Origin: UBA12567 sp964598425
GTDB taxonomy: Bacteria > Planctomycetota > Phycisphaerae > Phycisphaerales > SM1A02
Direction: 5' to 3'
DNA length: 64,000 bases
Assembly: GCA_964598425.1 (NCBI GenBank)
Contig: CAZRBV010000012.1
Span: forward strand, 1 to 64,000
The notes under the pieces are model-generated. The model saw only the letters and a list, made by a program, of their open reading frames with translations. It was not told the origin of the DNA and made no database searches. The position numbers were made by a program, and so were the translations under genes. This document shows positions 23,550-32,434 of the stretch, in pieces. Within the stretch, counting starts at the first letter, position 1. Each line of letters starts with the position of its first letter.

Positions 23550-23578
23550 GTCAAAACTCCTTTGCGAGTGGTGTTACG

Positions 23579-24031
23579 TCAGGCTGATACGCGTTGGGGA
23601 ACTGCGGGCTGCTGGAGCCTTGCAATCTCCCAGCGAGTCGTCCACCGCTGGTCCGAGAGGACAATCTGAATGCCGCGTCTGTTTCGCAGGTTCACAACCA
23701 GCGGCCCTTGCAGGTTCGCTGTGAGCGTGTCGTCGTACTTGTTGACAATGACAAAGACCCGAGCGTCATCGACCTGCTCAAGATCAAGCAAGTCCATATG
23801 CTCTCGTCGAACACTCGCCTCGTAGGTATCGCACCAACGGCTCGGGTCCGTCACAACAAACGCGAGGTCAGGCGAATCAACTGACTGCAGCCAATAGAAG
23901 ACACCGTCTTCATCTGGCTGTAGCAACGCAAAGCGTGTGAAACTTGAGAATCCCAACAAGCCTGTCGGAAAGTCGATGAGGCGATCCTCGCCAACCTCCA
24001 CAGAACCGAATCGAGTCGTTTGGACGTGCAT
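23579..24031 (-). CDS. fliW: CsrA antagonist FliW
   Basis: This 150-residue protein binds CsrA to relieve repression of flagellin mRNA and, once flagellin is free, switches partner. Start at ATG 24031 gives the standard N-terminus (VQTTRFGSVEVGEDRLIDFP then GLLGF). FYWLQSVDSPDLAFVVTDP and NLQGPLVVNLRNRRGIQIVL are family core segments. The open frame extends 279 bases upstream, but that extension is Arg/Gly-rich and looks non-coding. AGAGG precedes the start. No flagellar genes lie in the window. Confidence 0.93.
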   Translation of the reverse strand: MHVQTTRFGSVEVGEDRLIDFPTGLLGFSSFTRFALLQPDEDGVFYWLQSVDSPDLAFVVTDPSRWCDTYEASVRREHMDLLDLEQVDDARVFVIVNKYDDTLTANLQGPLVVNLRNRRGIQIVLSDQRWTTRWEIARLQQPAVPQRVSA

Positions 24032-24341
24032 GTGCTCGCCTCTGGTGGCCGTGCCTCCGCCGCGAACCCGGCGGATCACCGGGAGGGCGTCCTGCCCTTC
24101 ACCCCAACGCCGGCCACAGCGAGGAGCAAAGCCAACTCGAGTTCCCCTCGTGCCGGCGGTCCTATGTCGGCCCAATCGGGCCGCCGACTCCAACGAGTGC
24201 GACAAGGACCTGGAAGGTCCGGGAATCTCAAGATGGGCACCCTCGCCCGGGGCGGCGCCTCCCGCCACCCACTGCGTCAGATACATGGCGAAACGCTCGC
24301 ACCGCCGCACCTCGATTCGCAGATCTCCGCCAGCAGGCCGC
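24032..24341. other. 310-bp intergenic region upstream of fliW
   Basis: It lies between the LptF/G-type gene ending at 24342 and fliW, all on the minus strand. It is GC-rich with no recognisable gene or clear promoter; open frames here are low-complexity Arg/Gly-rich extensions of fliW. I see nothing else in it. Confidence 0.5.
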
Positions 24342-25457
24342 TCAGGTGTGAATCCCCCCCAGGCGGATCATCGCCACCGGAATCAGTATGAGCACAGGAA
24401 CTACAGCCTCCACAAGCGGCCCCAGACCCAGAAGCGGGACCAGCATGAGGCCCGCAGCAGTGAAGTAGAGCGGAATGACTACACCTGCACACTTGACAGA
24501 CTTGGCAAAGAGGCCGTCGGGAACTCGATCCAGGAAGAACGGCAAGGCAATGATGAGAATCAACAGATTCAATGCCAACGCGGAGAACCGCGTCACCGCG
24601 CTGCGACGAAGCGCCGGCGCCTCGCGTGAATCAGGCCACTGAAGCATGTCCCAGATCTGCCCGAGTGAGAGCATGCCCGCAACCTGACCGTAGCGACGCA
24701 TCGCCAGCCGAGTTGGCGACAGATCGGTCTTGACCCGCTGGGCCGGTCTGGCCCTGCTCGATCCTCGCCCGTCCGGGGCGATCTCCACACACTGTCCATC
24801 ATCCAGATCCCAGGCGGACTCAGCATCATTCCACTCGGCGGCCTTGCCCCACCACCTGCTCGAAGTCCGCCCCTGTGCATCACGAGCGATGAAGCTTGGT
24901 TCACGAAGTCGTCCGGTACCGGGATCGAAAGACGCTGCCTGGAGCAGTGTCCCTGCAGCATCATCTGTAAATCGAATGGGGTATGCATCAACTGAATCCT
25001 GATCGGCATGCTTATGCGAACGCAGGAGCAGCGGTGCCACACGGGGCAGAACGCATTCTTGATTGAGCACCTGAAGTGCGCTCAACCCGACGGCCACACC
25101 CAGAAACGGCATTGCCAGCCGGCGAAGACTCATGCCACACGCCACGATCGCAACGAGCTCGCGGCATCTGTTCATCTGGACCAAAGTGAACCCCGCGGCT
25201 CCAACAAGCACGATGCCGTACAGCCACGCGTAGAACTGAAAGAGTTGAGGGAGGTGATAGTTCGCGGCAATGGCCACTGCGGCGCTTGTGCGAGAAAACC
25301 ACGATGCATCCTTCCCCACATCTGCCCGTGCCAACTTCGTGAACTCGTCCAGATTCAAGATGATGTCAATGGTTGACGCAAACAGAAACAGCACTGCGAA
25401 GAGCAGAACAAAGTTCAACAGAAGCCTTCCGGCGATGTGTCGGTCGAGTCGTGACAT
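24342..25457 (-). CDS. LptF/LptG family permease, second of pair
   Basis: The 371-residue inner-membrane protein of the YjgP/YjgQ family forms part of the ABC-type complex that extracts lipopolysaccharide and sends it to the outer membrane. It has three N-terminal membrane helices (LLLNFVLLFAVLFLFAS and following), a periplasmic beta-jellyroll region about 150-260, and three C-terminal helices (FSALALNLLILIIALPFFL onward). ATG 25457 is chosen because it lies 2 bases after the upstream stop and fits the family start (SRLDRHIAGRLLLNF); a start at 25484 would overlap the previous gene by 25 bases. Which of F or G it is cannot be decided. Confidence 0.85.
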   Translation of the reverse strand: MSRLDRHIAGRLLLNFVLLFAVLFLFASTIDIILNLDEFTKLARADVGKDASWFSRTSAAVAIAANYHLPQLFQFYAWLYGIVLVGAAGFTLVQMNRCRELVAIVACGMSLRRLAMPFLGVAVGLSALQVLNQECVLPRVAPLLLRSHKHADQDSVDAYPIRFTDDAAGTLLQAASFDPGTGRLREPSFIARDAQGRTSSRWWGKAAEWNDAESAWDLDDGQCVEIAPDGRGSSRARPAQRVKTDLSPTRLAMRRYGQVAGMLSLGQIWDMLQWPDSREAPALRRSAVTRFSALALNLLILIIALPFFLDRVPDGLFAKSVKCAGVVIPLYFTAAGLMLVPLLGLGPLVEAVVPVLILIPVAMIRLGGIHT

Positions 25458-25459
25458 GA

Positions 25460-27091
25460 TCAGTGCCGTGCGAGCCTCCGCCATCCAAATGCCGTGAGCA
25501 AGACCAACACCACATTACCGCTCCACATGATGGCCAGACCGCTGGATTCATCGCCCTGCCGTATGAAGACCGCACCGCTCGAAATGAACACAAGATTGAG
25601 GAGCGCTGGAAGAAACGCCACGACATAAATCAGCAGCGGCTGTGAGTGCCGCATGTTGAGCGCCAACACTGCTCCGAGAAGGGGCAATAGTCCTGCAGTG
25701 ACAGCAATGGCCCACCGCCGCCACAGGCGGCTGACAACCTGACCGTGCAGATGAGCCGTCTCCCGGTCGATTCTTGCCAGAACACCGTCGACAGATCGTG
25801 ATCTCGACGCTGCCTCGGTCGCCATGTGCAGAATCTGCTGGGGTGACTTCGTATCTAACCGATCTGGAACAGGAAAGGTTTTGAGATTCCCCACCCGTAC
25901 GCTGGATCGATGGTTTGGTCGTTCCGCATCAGGGGGGTCGAGAATGCGAACACTCTCCATACTGAGCACCAACCTGCGATCCTGCCCATCGATCCCCCCG
26001 TCCTCCACTGACAGTTCCGCTTTGGCTGGCTCAAACCTGCGAAGTGACTTTCCTGAGGCGTCCAGCTCGTCAATGACAAGGCTGGGGTTCTTGCCGCGGA
26101 GCAGCTTGCCGTTCTTCAGCCCCTCGGCACGAACCCGCCACACATTTCCCGAGCGATCTTCGGCCGGAAGCAGGACCTGCCCAGACTCATGAAGTGCCTT
26201 GGCAACGGTGTCACGCTGATACAACTGGCGCAGCCCCGATCGCAACTGCTCGTATTGCGTGCTGATCGCGGGATACCGCGATGGCTCCCGATCGACAGCG
26301 AGGAGCTCCGAGCGTGTCATCGCCATTGGCTCGGTCCGCTCCGGAAGTGGAATCGGCACGGCATGAGTCGGCTCCATGCGGGGAAAGCCACGGAGGTTGC
26401 CGGCGGCAGAATCCCATGACACCGCATCGTCCATGGCCATCCGAATCAGAACAATTCCCTCCCGCTCGTAGAGGTCAAGAACAGCACCGGCAGCCGAAAT
26501 GTCTGATTCAATCGCACCACCCGGTCCCAGTCGAGCCACCATCATGCGTCTCAATTCGATCCGCTCGTCTGCTGTCCCACCCTCTGGGTTGGTCGTGACC
26601 TGCATTGACTCGGCCCATATTTCCATGTCGCCGAATCGCACAGGTTTGCCCGATGACACAGCATGTTCAAGTATGGCCGTGACGTCACCGGCAATGACTC
26701 GCCCCATCAATGCGTACACCCGTGGGATGAGACCCTGGACAAGCAGCACCATCAGCAGGACCAGCACGATCCCCAACACGATGACCGGCATCAAGATCGT
26801 CCGATAGCTCAGGCCAGCCACTGCCATCGCGACCACTTCATTCTCAGATGCCATTCGGTGAAGCACGATTGTCGCGCCAAACCCCGCAGCAAACGGGAGC
26901 GCGTACTGCATCATTGGAATGATGGAGAGGCCCACGTACTTCACCGCTTGGGCCGCTGAAATCGGGGCATCGCCCGCCAGAGGCTTGATCACTGCCCCAA
27001 ATGCCGTCACCGCTGCCAGTACCGCGGCAGCGAGCCCGATCACCTTGATCAATTCAATGGCGGTATATGTGGCAAGCCGGAACGGCATGTC
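25460..27091 (-). CDS. LptF/LptG family permease, first of pair
   Basis: This inner-membrane protein of 543 residues is longer than the usual about 360. N-terminal helices: IELIKVIGLAAAVLAAVTAF, IIPMMQYALPFAAGFGATIV, ILMPVIVLGIVLVLLMVLLV. An extended soluble periplasmic region (about 140-430) accounts for the excess length. C-terminal helices begin WAIAVTAGLLPLLGAVLAL. The start is uncertain: ATG 27091 is used, while a TTG at 27148 would add 19 charged residues without a ribosome site. It is coupled with the next gene (2-base gap) and divergent from the pseudopilin genes, with very little room for two promoters. Confidence 0.82.
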   Translation of the reverse strand, partial: DMPFRLATYTAIELIKVIGLAAAVLAAVTAFGAVIKPLAGDAPISAAQAVKYVGLSIIPMMQYALPFAAGFGATIVLHRMASENEVVAMAVAGLSYRTILMPVIVLGIVLVLLMVLLVQGLIPRVYALMGRVIAGDVTAILEHAVSSGKPVRFGDMEIWAESMQVTTNPEGGTADERIELRRMMVARLGPGGAIESDISAAGAVLDLYEREGIVLIRMAMDDAVSWDSAAGNLRGFPRMEPTHAVPIPLPERTEPMAMTRSELLAVDREPSRYPAISTQYEQLRSGLRQLYQRDTVAKALHESGQVLLPAEDRSGNVWRVRAEGLKNGKLLRGKNPSLVIDELDASGKSLRRFEPAKAELSVEDGGIDGQDRRLVLSMESVRILDPPDAERPNHRSSVRVGNLKTFPVPDRLDTKSPQQILHMATEAASRSRSVDGVLARIDRETAHLHGQVVSRLWRRWAIAVTAGLLPLLGAVLALNMRHSQPLLIYVVAFLPALLNLVFISSGAVFIRQGDESSGLAIMWSGNVVLVLLTAFGWRRLARH

Positions 27092-27231
27092 GGCAGTATC
27101 CCCGACCAGAACCTCCCGCGTCTTGATCCACGCAGACTTCTGTTCCAATTATGCGGGTGATCCGCCCGCACTCAACCCCGGAAGCCCCGAGATCGCTGTG
27201 GTTATCGCCGGATGAATCCGACATTGAGGGC

Positions 27232-27795
27232 ATGTCCACTGCCCTTCTCAGGACCACCTCGCCAGTGCGAGTGGCACCGTATGTTTGCCAGCGCCGACGC
27301 CACGGGCTGACCCTGCTGGAGTCACTGCTGGCCATCGTCGTGCTGGTCGTGGTCGTCACGGCGGTCATGGCAGCCTTGTCCGCTGGCCGAATGCAGTCCG
27401 AGGAGGCCCGCAGATCGATATCAGCCACACTCGCCGCCGAAATGCTCATGTCACGAGTCACAGGCATCGATCCGGAGAGTTTCACCTCGGAAGATGCCTG
27501 GTTCCGACATTTCACCGATCCGCCCGGTTCAGGCGGTTGGGATGGTCACGCTGAGGCCGCCGGAGAGGTCCGAGCTGGCCGAAGCGCAGCCCTCCCGCTC
27601 CTGCCAACTGGTTATCAGGACGTTGCATTGCGAGTCACTGCGGACCGGCAGATGCAGATGATTCCCGCACCACTGGCAACTGCCATTGCGGGCGTCGAGG
27701 TTACGGTTGAGGCCCTCGACGGCGATGAACGAACCCTGACAAGGCTCGTTCGATTTGTGCCCGTGCCTCGCGTCCTCGCGGAGGCCGCCCCATGA
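27232..27795 (+). CDS. Minor pseudopilin, GspI/PilV-like
   Basis: The 187-residue product has a prepilin signal RRRHGLTLLESLLAIVVLVV (Gly cleavage, Glu at +5) after an unusually long 23-29 residue leader, then an N-terminal pilin helix and a small beta domain. The order of this and the next three genes matches the minor pseudopilin set of type II secretion or type IV pili, with this one in the GspI/PilV position. Start is uncertain: ATG 27232 is used; an ATG at 27151 gives a longer leader. It overlaps the next gene by 4 bases. Confidence 0.72.
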   Translation: MSTALLRTTSPVRVAPYVCQRRRHGLTLLESLLAIVVLVVVVTAVMAALSAGRMQSEEARRSISATLAAEMLMSRVTGIDPESFTSEDAWFRHFTDPPGSGGWDGHAEAAGEVRAGRSAALPLLPTGYQDVALRVTADRQMQMIPAPLATAIAGVEVTVEALDGDERTLTRLVRFVPVPRVLAEAAP

Positions 27796-28433
27796 GACGA
27801 GGACGCCGCGGCATGACTCTTCTCGAAGTACTTCTCGCCATTGGCGTGATGAGCATGGTTGGTGCTGGTGTCACGAGCATGATGTCGGCGCTCAGTGATG
27901 GCATGGCGCAGCAGCACGATATGAGGTCGTCCATGTTGAGAGCGAGCCTCGCGCAGGCCCGGCTGTCCTCATACCTGACTCGAGCACGATGTCTGCTGGA
28001 TCTTGAGCCTGAACGCCTTGTCATGTGGCTTGAAGACGCTGATGGAGATGACGTCATTGATGGCACCGAAGTCCGCTGGCTTCACTGGGAGTCGGACCGA
28101 GGTGTCTTGAAGATTGCCTGGCTGGTCGATCCTGACGGTGTTGCCATTGAGGACCCCTATCCCGATCCGGCGGGCATCGATTGGTGGAATGAGTATGAAT
28201 CACTGGCCCAACTCAACGGAGTTCAGCCGCTGCACATCGACCTGCTCGCTGGCTTGGACTCACTGGCATTCACCGCTCCAGTGCTTGGCTCAGCACGGGC
28301 ACGACGCGAGGCGGCCATGAGCACACGGACTGTTGACGCAGCCTATGGGCTTGATGTCGCCGGCACGCTGGTGCAGCACTGCCTCGGCGACTCGGTTCGA
28401 CTCCATGATCCCCCGGAGGAGAGTAATCCATGA
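27792..28433 (+). CDS. Minor pseudopilin, GspJ/PilW-like
   Basis: This is a 213-residue protein with a classic prepilin leader (MRRGRRGMTLLEVLLAIGVM: Gly cleavage, Met at +1, Glu at +5). The body is a soluble domain with Trp-rich strands (VRWLHWESDRGVLKIAWLVD). It occupies the GspJ/PilW slot of a minor pilin cluster. It overlaps the preceding gene by 4 bases (ATGA) and the following gene by 4 bases, so the set is translated as a unit. Assembly ATPase, platform protein and secretin genes are not in this window. Confidence 0.78.
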   Translation: MRRGRRGMTLLEVLLAIGVMSMVGAGVTSMMSALSDGMAQQHDMRSSMLRASLAQARLSSYLTRARCLLDLEPERLVMWLEDADGDDVIDGTEVRWLHWESDRGVLKIAWLVDPDGVAIEDPYPDPAGIDWWNEYESLAQLNGVQPLHIDLLAGLDSLAFTAPVLGSARARREAAMSTRTVDAAYGLDVAGTLVQHCLGDSVRLHDPPEESNP

Positions 28434-29953
28434 AGAAGCACATGACTCGCAATCGACGAGGCGCTGCCATGCTCATGGTGCTGATCGCGATGGCCACAGC
28501 CATGACGCTCATGCTCGGGTGGCTCGCCTCGATGGACAACTCGGCACTGGTAGCAGTCAATGCCAATCGGGCTGCCTCCGCGCGAGCCACCGCACAGGCA
28601 GCACTGGAACTGGCCTCCGCCGTACTCGAATCAGAAGCGCCTTGGCAAACGTCCCATTCTGATGGCTGGATTCTCCAGGCGCACCCCATGGGCGGAGGCA
28701 CGGTCGATGTCCGGCTCATGGACGACCTCACCAATGTGCCGCCCACTCAGGAGACGACGTTGGTTCGCATCGACGCCACAGCCTGGTCCGACGGCATGAT
28801 GCAAACGGCGTCGGCCCTGGCAAGCGTTCATCCTTTCGATGAAGGATCCCGGGGAGACCTCACCGGCTACACAGTCTTTGCCGCGGACCAGCTATCCATC
28901 TCGGGGAATACACGCATTCACTCGTGGGACGGCTCTGGGCGTGGCACCCGGGCCATGGGGTCGATGGGAGACATCTCCATTTCCGGACGAGCCGCCCGTG
29001 ATCTTCGATCGGGCGATCTATGCCTGCATACTCCGGTTGAGATTGGATTCGGCGGATTCGACGCCGGGCATCAGGCGGCGTTGCCTACGGTCCTCGGCGT
29101 CATCGGCCCCGACGCGGTCGACTTGCCTGCAATGGAGTGGGACACAGATGAAACCGATGCTGACGACGACGAGGACCGACCGGGATTGACGATCTGGCCG
29201 TGGGACTCACTGGTGATCGACGGGGATCTCGACGTCGAGGGAGATCTGGAAATCTACCGTGGCGGCGTGTTGTACGTCTCAGCTGACTGCACCATCACCA
29301 TCCCGGGTGATCTGTGGATGAACCGAGACAGTCGAATCGAAGTGTCTCCGGGCGCCACACTCACGATTGTGCTTGCCGGCGACGCCGACATCAACAAGGC
29401 TGTCATTGGTGGCCCCCAGGCAGACGCTCCCCGAAGCAGCACGTGGCGCCAGCAGCACATCACATGGAGCAACCCGGAGCAGGTTCGCATCGTGTCACCC
29501 CAAGGAGCGCCCGCTGCCGAGTGGAACATCGACAACAAAAGCCTCGTCCAGGCAGTCATCGAGACACCGACCGCGGAAATCAACATCGACCGCTCGACGA
29601 TTACCGGTCGGCTCGTGGGCAATTCTGTAGCCATGAAACGCGGCGCACGGTTGTACTACCACCACCAGGCCCGAAGTGGAACTGGACTCGCCGCGCTGAC
29701 CGAAGTCGTCGACAGCCTGGACCTGATGGACATTCATGACGGCGGCCTCGATCAGTTTGGCCGGGAAGACATGATCGAGCGACTCAACAACCTGCTTGAC
29801 CGACCCGATGGAACCACAATGTCTACGCCGACCGATGGATGGTGGATCTCGCGTCCCTTCCCGGTCCATACGTGCCTGACACGGTTCGGCGGCGATGTCG
29901 ATGCCTGGGAAACTGCTGCGCGCGCCGCAGCCGATGCTGAAGGGAGGCCGTGA
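28430..29953 (+). CDS. PilX/GspK-like protein with a beta-helix-type extension
   Basis: The product has 507 residues. The N-terminus (RNRRGAAMLMVLIAMATAM, then LGWLASMDNSALVAVNANRA) is a prepilin-like basic leader and helix of the PilX/GspK kind, without the usual Glu at +5, as is normal for GspK. Residues about 260-400 contain short repeating strands (VIDGDLDVEGDLEIYRGG, CTITIPGDLWMNRDSRIEV) as in polymer-forming or beta-helical domains. The combination suggests a pilus-tip or surface-scaffold role, by inference. It is third in the cluster, overlapping its neighbours by 4 bases. Confidence 0.72.
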   Translation: MKKHMTRNRRGAAMLMVLIAMATAMTLMLGWLASMDNSALVAVNANRAASARATAQAALELASAVLESEAPWQTSHSDGWILQAHPMGGGTVDVRLMDDLTNVPPTQETTLVRIDATAWSDGMMQTASALASVHPFDEGSRGDLTGYTVFAADQLSISGNTRIHSWDGSGRGTRAMGSMGDISISGRAARDLRSGDLCLHTPVEIGFGGFDAGHQAALPTVLGVIGPDAVDLPAMEWDTDETDADDDEDRPGLTIWPWDSLVIDGDLDVEGDLEIYRGGVLYVSADCTITIPGDLWMNRDSRIEVSPGATLTIVLAGDADINKAVIGGPQADAPRSSTWRQQHITWSNPEQVRIVSPQGAPAAEWNIDNKSLVQAVIETPTAEINIDRSTITGRLVGNSVAMKRGARLYYHHQARSGTGLAALTEVVDSLDLMDIHDGGLDQFGREDMIERLNNLLDRPDGTTMSTPTDGWWISRPFPVHTCLTRFGGDVDAWETAARAAADAEGRP

Positions 29954-30444
29954 TGCGGCGCGCATTCACCCTGATTGAATTGTTGGTTGTCGTCGTTGTG
30001 CTGGCCATTATCGCAGCCATCCTCATCCCATCTGCCACGGAGCAGGACTCTGTGACCGCGGATACGGCGGCCCGGATTCTCTCATCAGATCTGGAGCACG
30101 CCCAGATGATCGCTGTTTCGCGCCCAGATCGACGTGTTGCACTCGTGGTCGATTCTGACGGCTCTGGATGGCGAATCGTTGACGCCGACCTTCCACTCAC
30201 TCCGCTCGTCGACTCATTCGATGCATCTCATGAGGGGCGAACACTCGCAGTCCGTTGCGGCGTGGGAAGGGCATCCGTGTGTGATGGCGTGCTCATCTCG
30301 CCGGCAGGCGAACAGATCGTATTTGATCCGTTGGGTGGGCTTGAACTCCCCGGCGGAGCGCACCGCACGCTGAGCGTAGCGGCTGGCGAGGAAGCCAGAT
30401 CTGTAACAGTCGATCCCGACACCGGGTTCATCAGTCTCGAGTAG
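29953..30444 (+). CDS. Minor pseudopilin, GspH/FimT-like
   Basis: This is a 163-residue protein with a textbook prepilin signal: MRRAFTLIELLVVVVVLAII with Ala-Phe at the cleavage site and Glu at +5. The C-terminal domain (SSDLEHAQMIAVSRPDRRVAL) fits GspH/FimT minor pilins, where the segment after the helix reads SxLxxAxxxA-x-R. GGGAGG precedes the ATG by 5 bases, and the ATG overlaps the preceding stop (TGATG); a GTG just before is an alternative. The 3' end overlaps the convergent phosphoesterase gene by 14 bases. Confidence 0.82.
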   Translation: MRRAFTLIELLVVVVVLAIIAAILIPSATEQDSVTADTAARILSSDLEHAQMIAVSRPDRRVALVVDSDGSGWRIVDADLPLTPLVDSFDASHEGRTLAVRCGVGRASVCDGVLISPAGEQIVFDPLGGLELPGGAHRTLSVAAGEEARSVTVDPDTGFISLE

Positions 30445-32371
30445 CTGTCTCATCAATGGCAGCTCGACCATGGAGCAGCCCGTAGGCCCTGTTGGCAGAT
30501 GCGTCGATGGCGAACGGGCCACGTGCTTCGCTGAATGGCAACAGAACCACCGTATCCTCATCGGACACGTACCGGACCGGCGGCTCGAAGGACTCTCCGG
30601 CATAGCGGGCCATTGACGAAAGTCGAACGCTGTCAAGCCAGCCCGTCATCCCGGACTGCGCGTTACCCCGCTCGTTCGGATCACCTCCGACAATGAGTGG
30701 AAGCTGGTTCGTTCCCCGAGTTCCCGAACCTTCAACTCGGCCGACGAGTGCACCGTCCAGATACAGACGCACTTCTTGACCGTCGAACACGCCCGCAACA
30801 TGCTGCCAGACATCTGGTTTCAGCGGCACATCCGAGGAGGCCGTCTGATAAGAGCCATCCAACCACACGTGGAATGCTGGTCGCCAGTCACTCGCGAAAA
30901 GACCGTATTCGGAGGACTCAGTCTTGGCTATCAGCGCTCGGCGGCCATCAAGATCGGTCGGTTTCACCCACCCCTCCAATGTAAATGGCCCGTCAGGGAG
31001 CGGTATGCGCGCACTTTCTACTAGCACGGCATCACTGCTACCGAACAGCCGAAGCGCGCCATCGCCACCTGAGATGGCTACTCCGGTGGGTTGCCCTGCA
31101 ATCACCCGTGTTGGACCGGGCACAATCCACTCTCTGTCGCCTGAGCGAATCACAGCAGACGATGCGAGCCTCGGAAACCGCCATGTGTCATCAAGTGGGC
31201 CACCGTGCGAGATTCGAACCGGCACGACAACCTCTTCGCCCGGGTCGACCGTCTCGTGCAAGTGATCTGGTCTGAGTCTCCACCGTGAATCGTCAGCGTC
31301 GACGTCCAATGTCCACGTCAGCGGCGCGTCCGTCGGGTTCGTCAGCCGAACCGGAACTTCGACCTCGACCCGTCCCGTTGGTCCGACTTCAAACGGGGCG
31401 CCTCCTCTGGGCGATGCCGCCATCACTCGGTCGATCCTCGCCATGTGGTCCGCGGTCATCTCGCGGGGGTCGATGACATCACCAACCGGGATCGCCGCAA
31501 TCGCGATTCCTTCGTCCCGCACCATCACGAGGTTGATGTGATGAAGGAAGCCTTTCGGATGGCTGACTTCTGGAAGCCGCCCACCGACCGTCGCGAGCGT
31601 CTGATACTCGATCCCATCTACAACGCCATCATGAAGCAGCCTGTGCACATGACCGCCGAACACCGCAGTTACGTTCCCGGCATCTCTGAGCATGTGATGC
31701 ACACTTCGCCAATCATCGCCATATCGTCCCTCTCGCCACCGCGGATGGTGGCAAAACACGAATACATGACGCTTGTCCGCGGCTGAGTCCAGAACGCTCT
31801 GTAGCCAGCGGCGCTGCGCGGCGCTCATGCGTTGCGCCTCCGGCCGTGAGAACGTCTTGACACCGGTCTCGGGATCTCCCTCATCCGTGTACAGCACGAT
31901 GAATCGGCATCCCTTGTGATCGAAGGCATACCACAGCGGCCCGAAGAAGGACTCGTAGTCACGCTCATGCTCATCTGCCGGCCGACCTGGGCCTCGCCAG
32001 TAGACGTCATGATTGCCAGCCACCGGAAACCACGGACAGTCAAGTTCGGCCATCACATTTCGAAACTCGGTCATTTGGACCATCCACTCCGGTCGAGTGT
32101 TGTAGCCCTGAACCAGATCGCCCACGGTCATCACCAGATCGGGATTGATTGTGTTGGTATCCCGTACAGCTTGCCGCAACACATGAATACCTTCGGCAGG
32201 CCCCCCCGTTCGGTCGCCGTACACAGCAAAGGCAAATGCGTCGTCCTCAAGCGGGGTCACCAGTGGGAGTTGATCCGGGCGATCCGTCAGGATCTCACCT
32301 GGCTCCCCCGGTACGCCAGCAGGTGAGGGGGCGCTCGCGAGCAGTACAGCGATCGTTGCAATATCAATCAT
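30431..32371 (-). CDS. Secreted calcineurin-like metallophosphoesterase with LamG-like domain
   Basis: This is a 646-residue protein with an N-terminal hydrophobic leader (IDIATIAVLLASAPSPAG). The phosphoesterase domain (about 45-290) shows the metal-binding motifs in order: VYGDRTGG, VGDLVQG, FPVAGNHDVYW, VFCHHPR, GGHVHRL. A beta-rich linker follows. Then a concanavalin/LamG-like domain at about 460-600 (PFTLEGWVKPTDLDGRRALI, WQHVAGVFDGQEVRLYLDG) likely binds glycans or the surface. Natural substrate unknown; nucleotides or phosphodiesters are possible. It is monocistronic, convergent with the pseudopilin cluster and divergent from the DDAH-family gene. Confidence 0.87.
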   Translation of the reverse strand: MIDIATIAVLLASAPSPAGVPGEPGEILTDRPDQLPLVTPLEDDAFAFAVYGDRTGGPAEGIHVLRQAVRDTNTINPDLVMTVGDLVQGYNTRPEWMVQMTEFRNVMAELDCPWFPVAGNHDVYWRGPGRPADEHERDYESFFGPLWYAFDHKGCRFIVLYTDEGDPETGVKTFSRPEAQRMSAAQRRWLQSVLDSAADKRHVFVFCHHPRWREGRYGDDWRSVHHMLRDAGNVTAVFGGHVHRLLHDGVVDGIEYQTLATVGGRLPEVSHPKGFLHHINLVMVRDEGIAIAAIPVGDVIDPREMTADHMARIDRVMAASPRGGAPFEVGPTGRVEVEVPVRLTNPTDAPLTWTLDVDADDSRWRLRPDHLHETVDPGEEVVVPVRISHGGPLDDTWRFPRLASSAVIRSGDREWIVPGPTRVIAGQPTGVAISGGDGALRLFGSSDAVLVESARIPLPDGPFTLEGWVKPTDLDGRRALIAKTESSEYGLFASDWRPAFHVWLDGSYQTASSDVPLKPDVWQHVAGVFDGQEVRLYLDGALVGRVEGSGTRGTNQLPLIVGGDPNERGNAQSGMTGWLDSVRLSSMARYAGESFEPPVRYVSDEDTVVLLPFSEARGPFAIDASANRAYGLLHGRAAIDETATRD

Positions 32372-32434
32372 GCCCTGATTGTGGCAGATTCAGCGCGGAT
32401 GGGTCGGGTATCGCGTCTGGCTGGTTGAGATACC

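Noticed and set aside
24032..24310. N-terminal extension of fliW
   Set aside because: Arg/Gly-rich sequence without similarity; ATG 24031 with AGAGG gives the normal FliW start.
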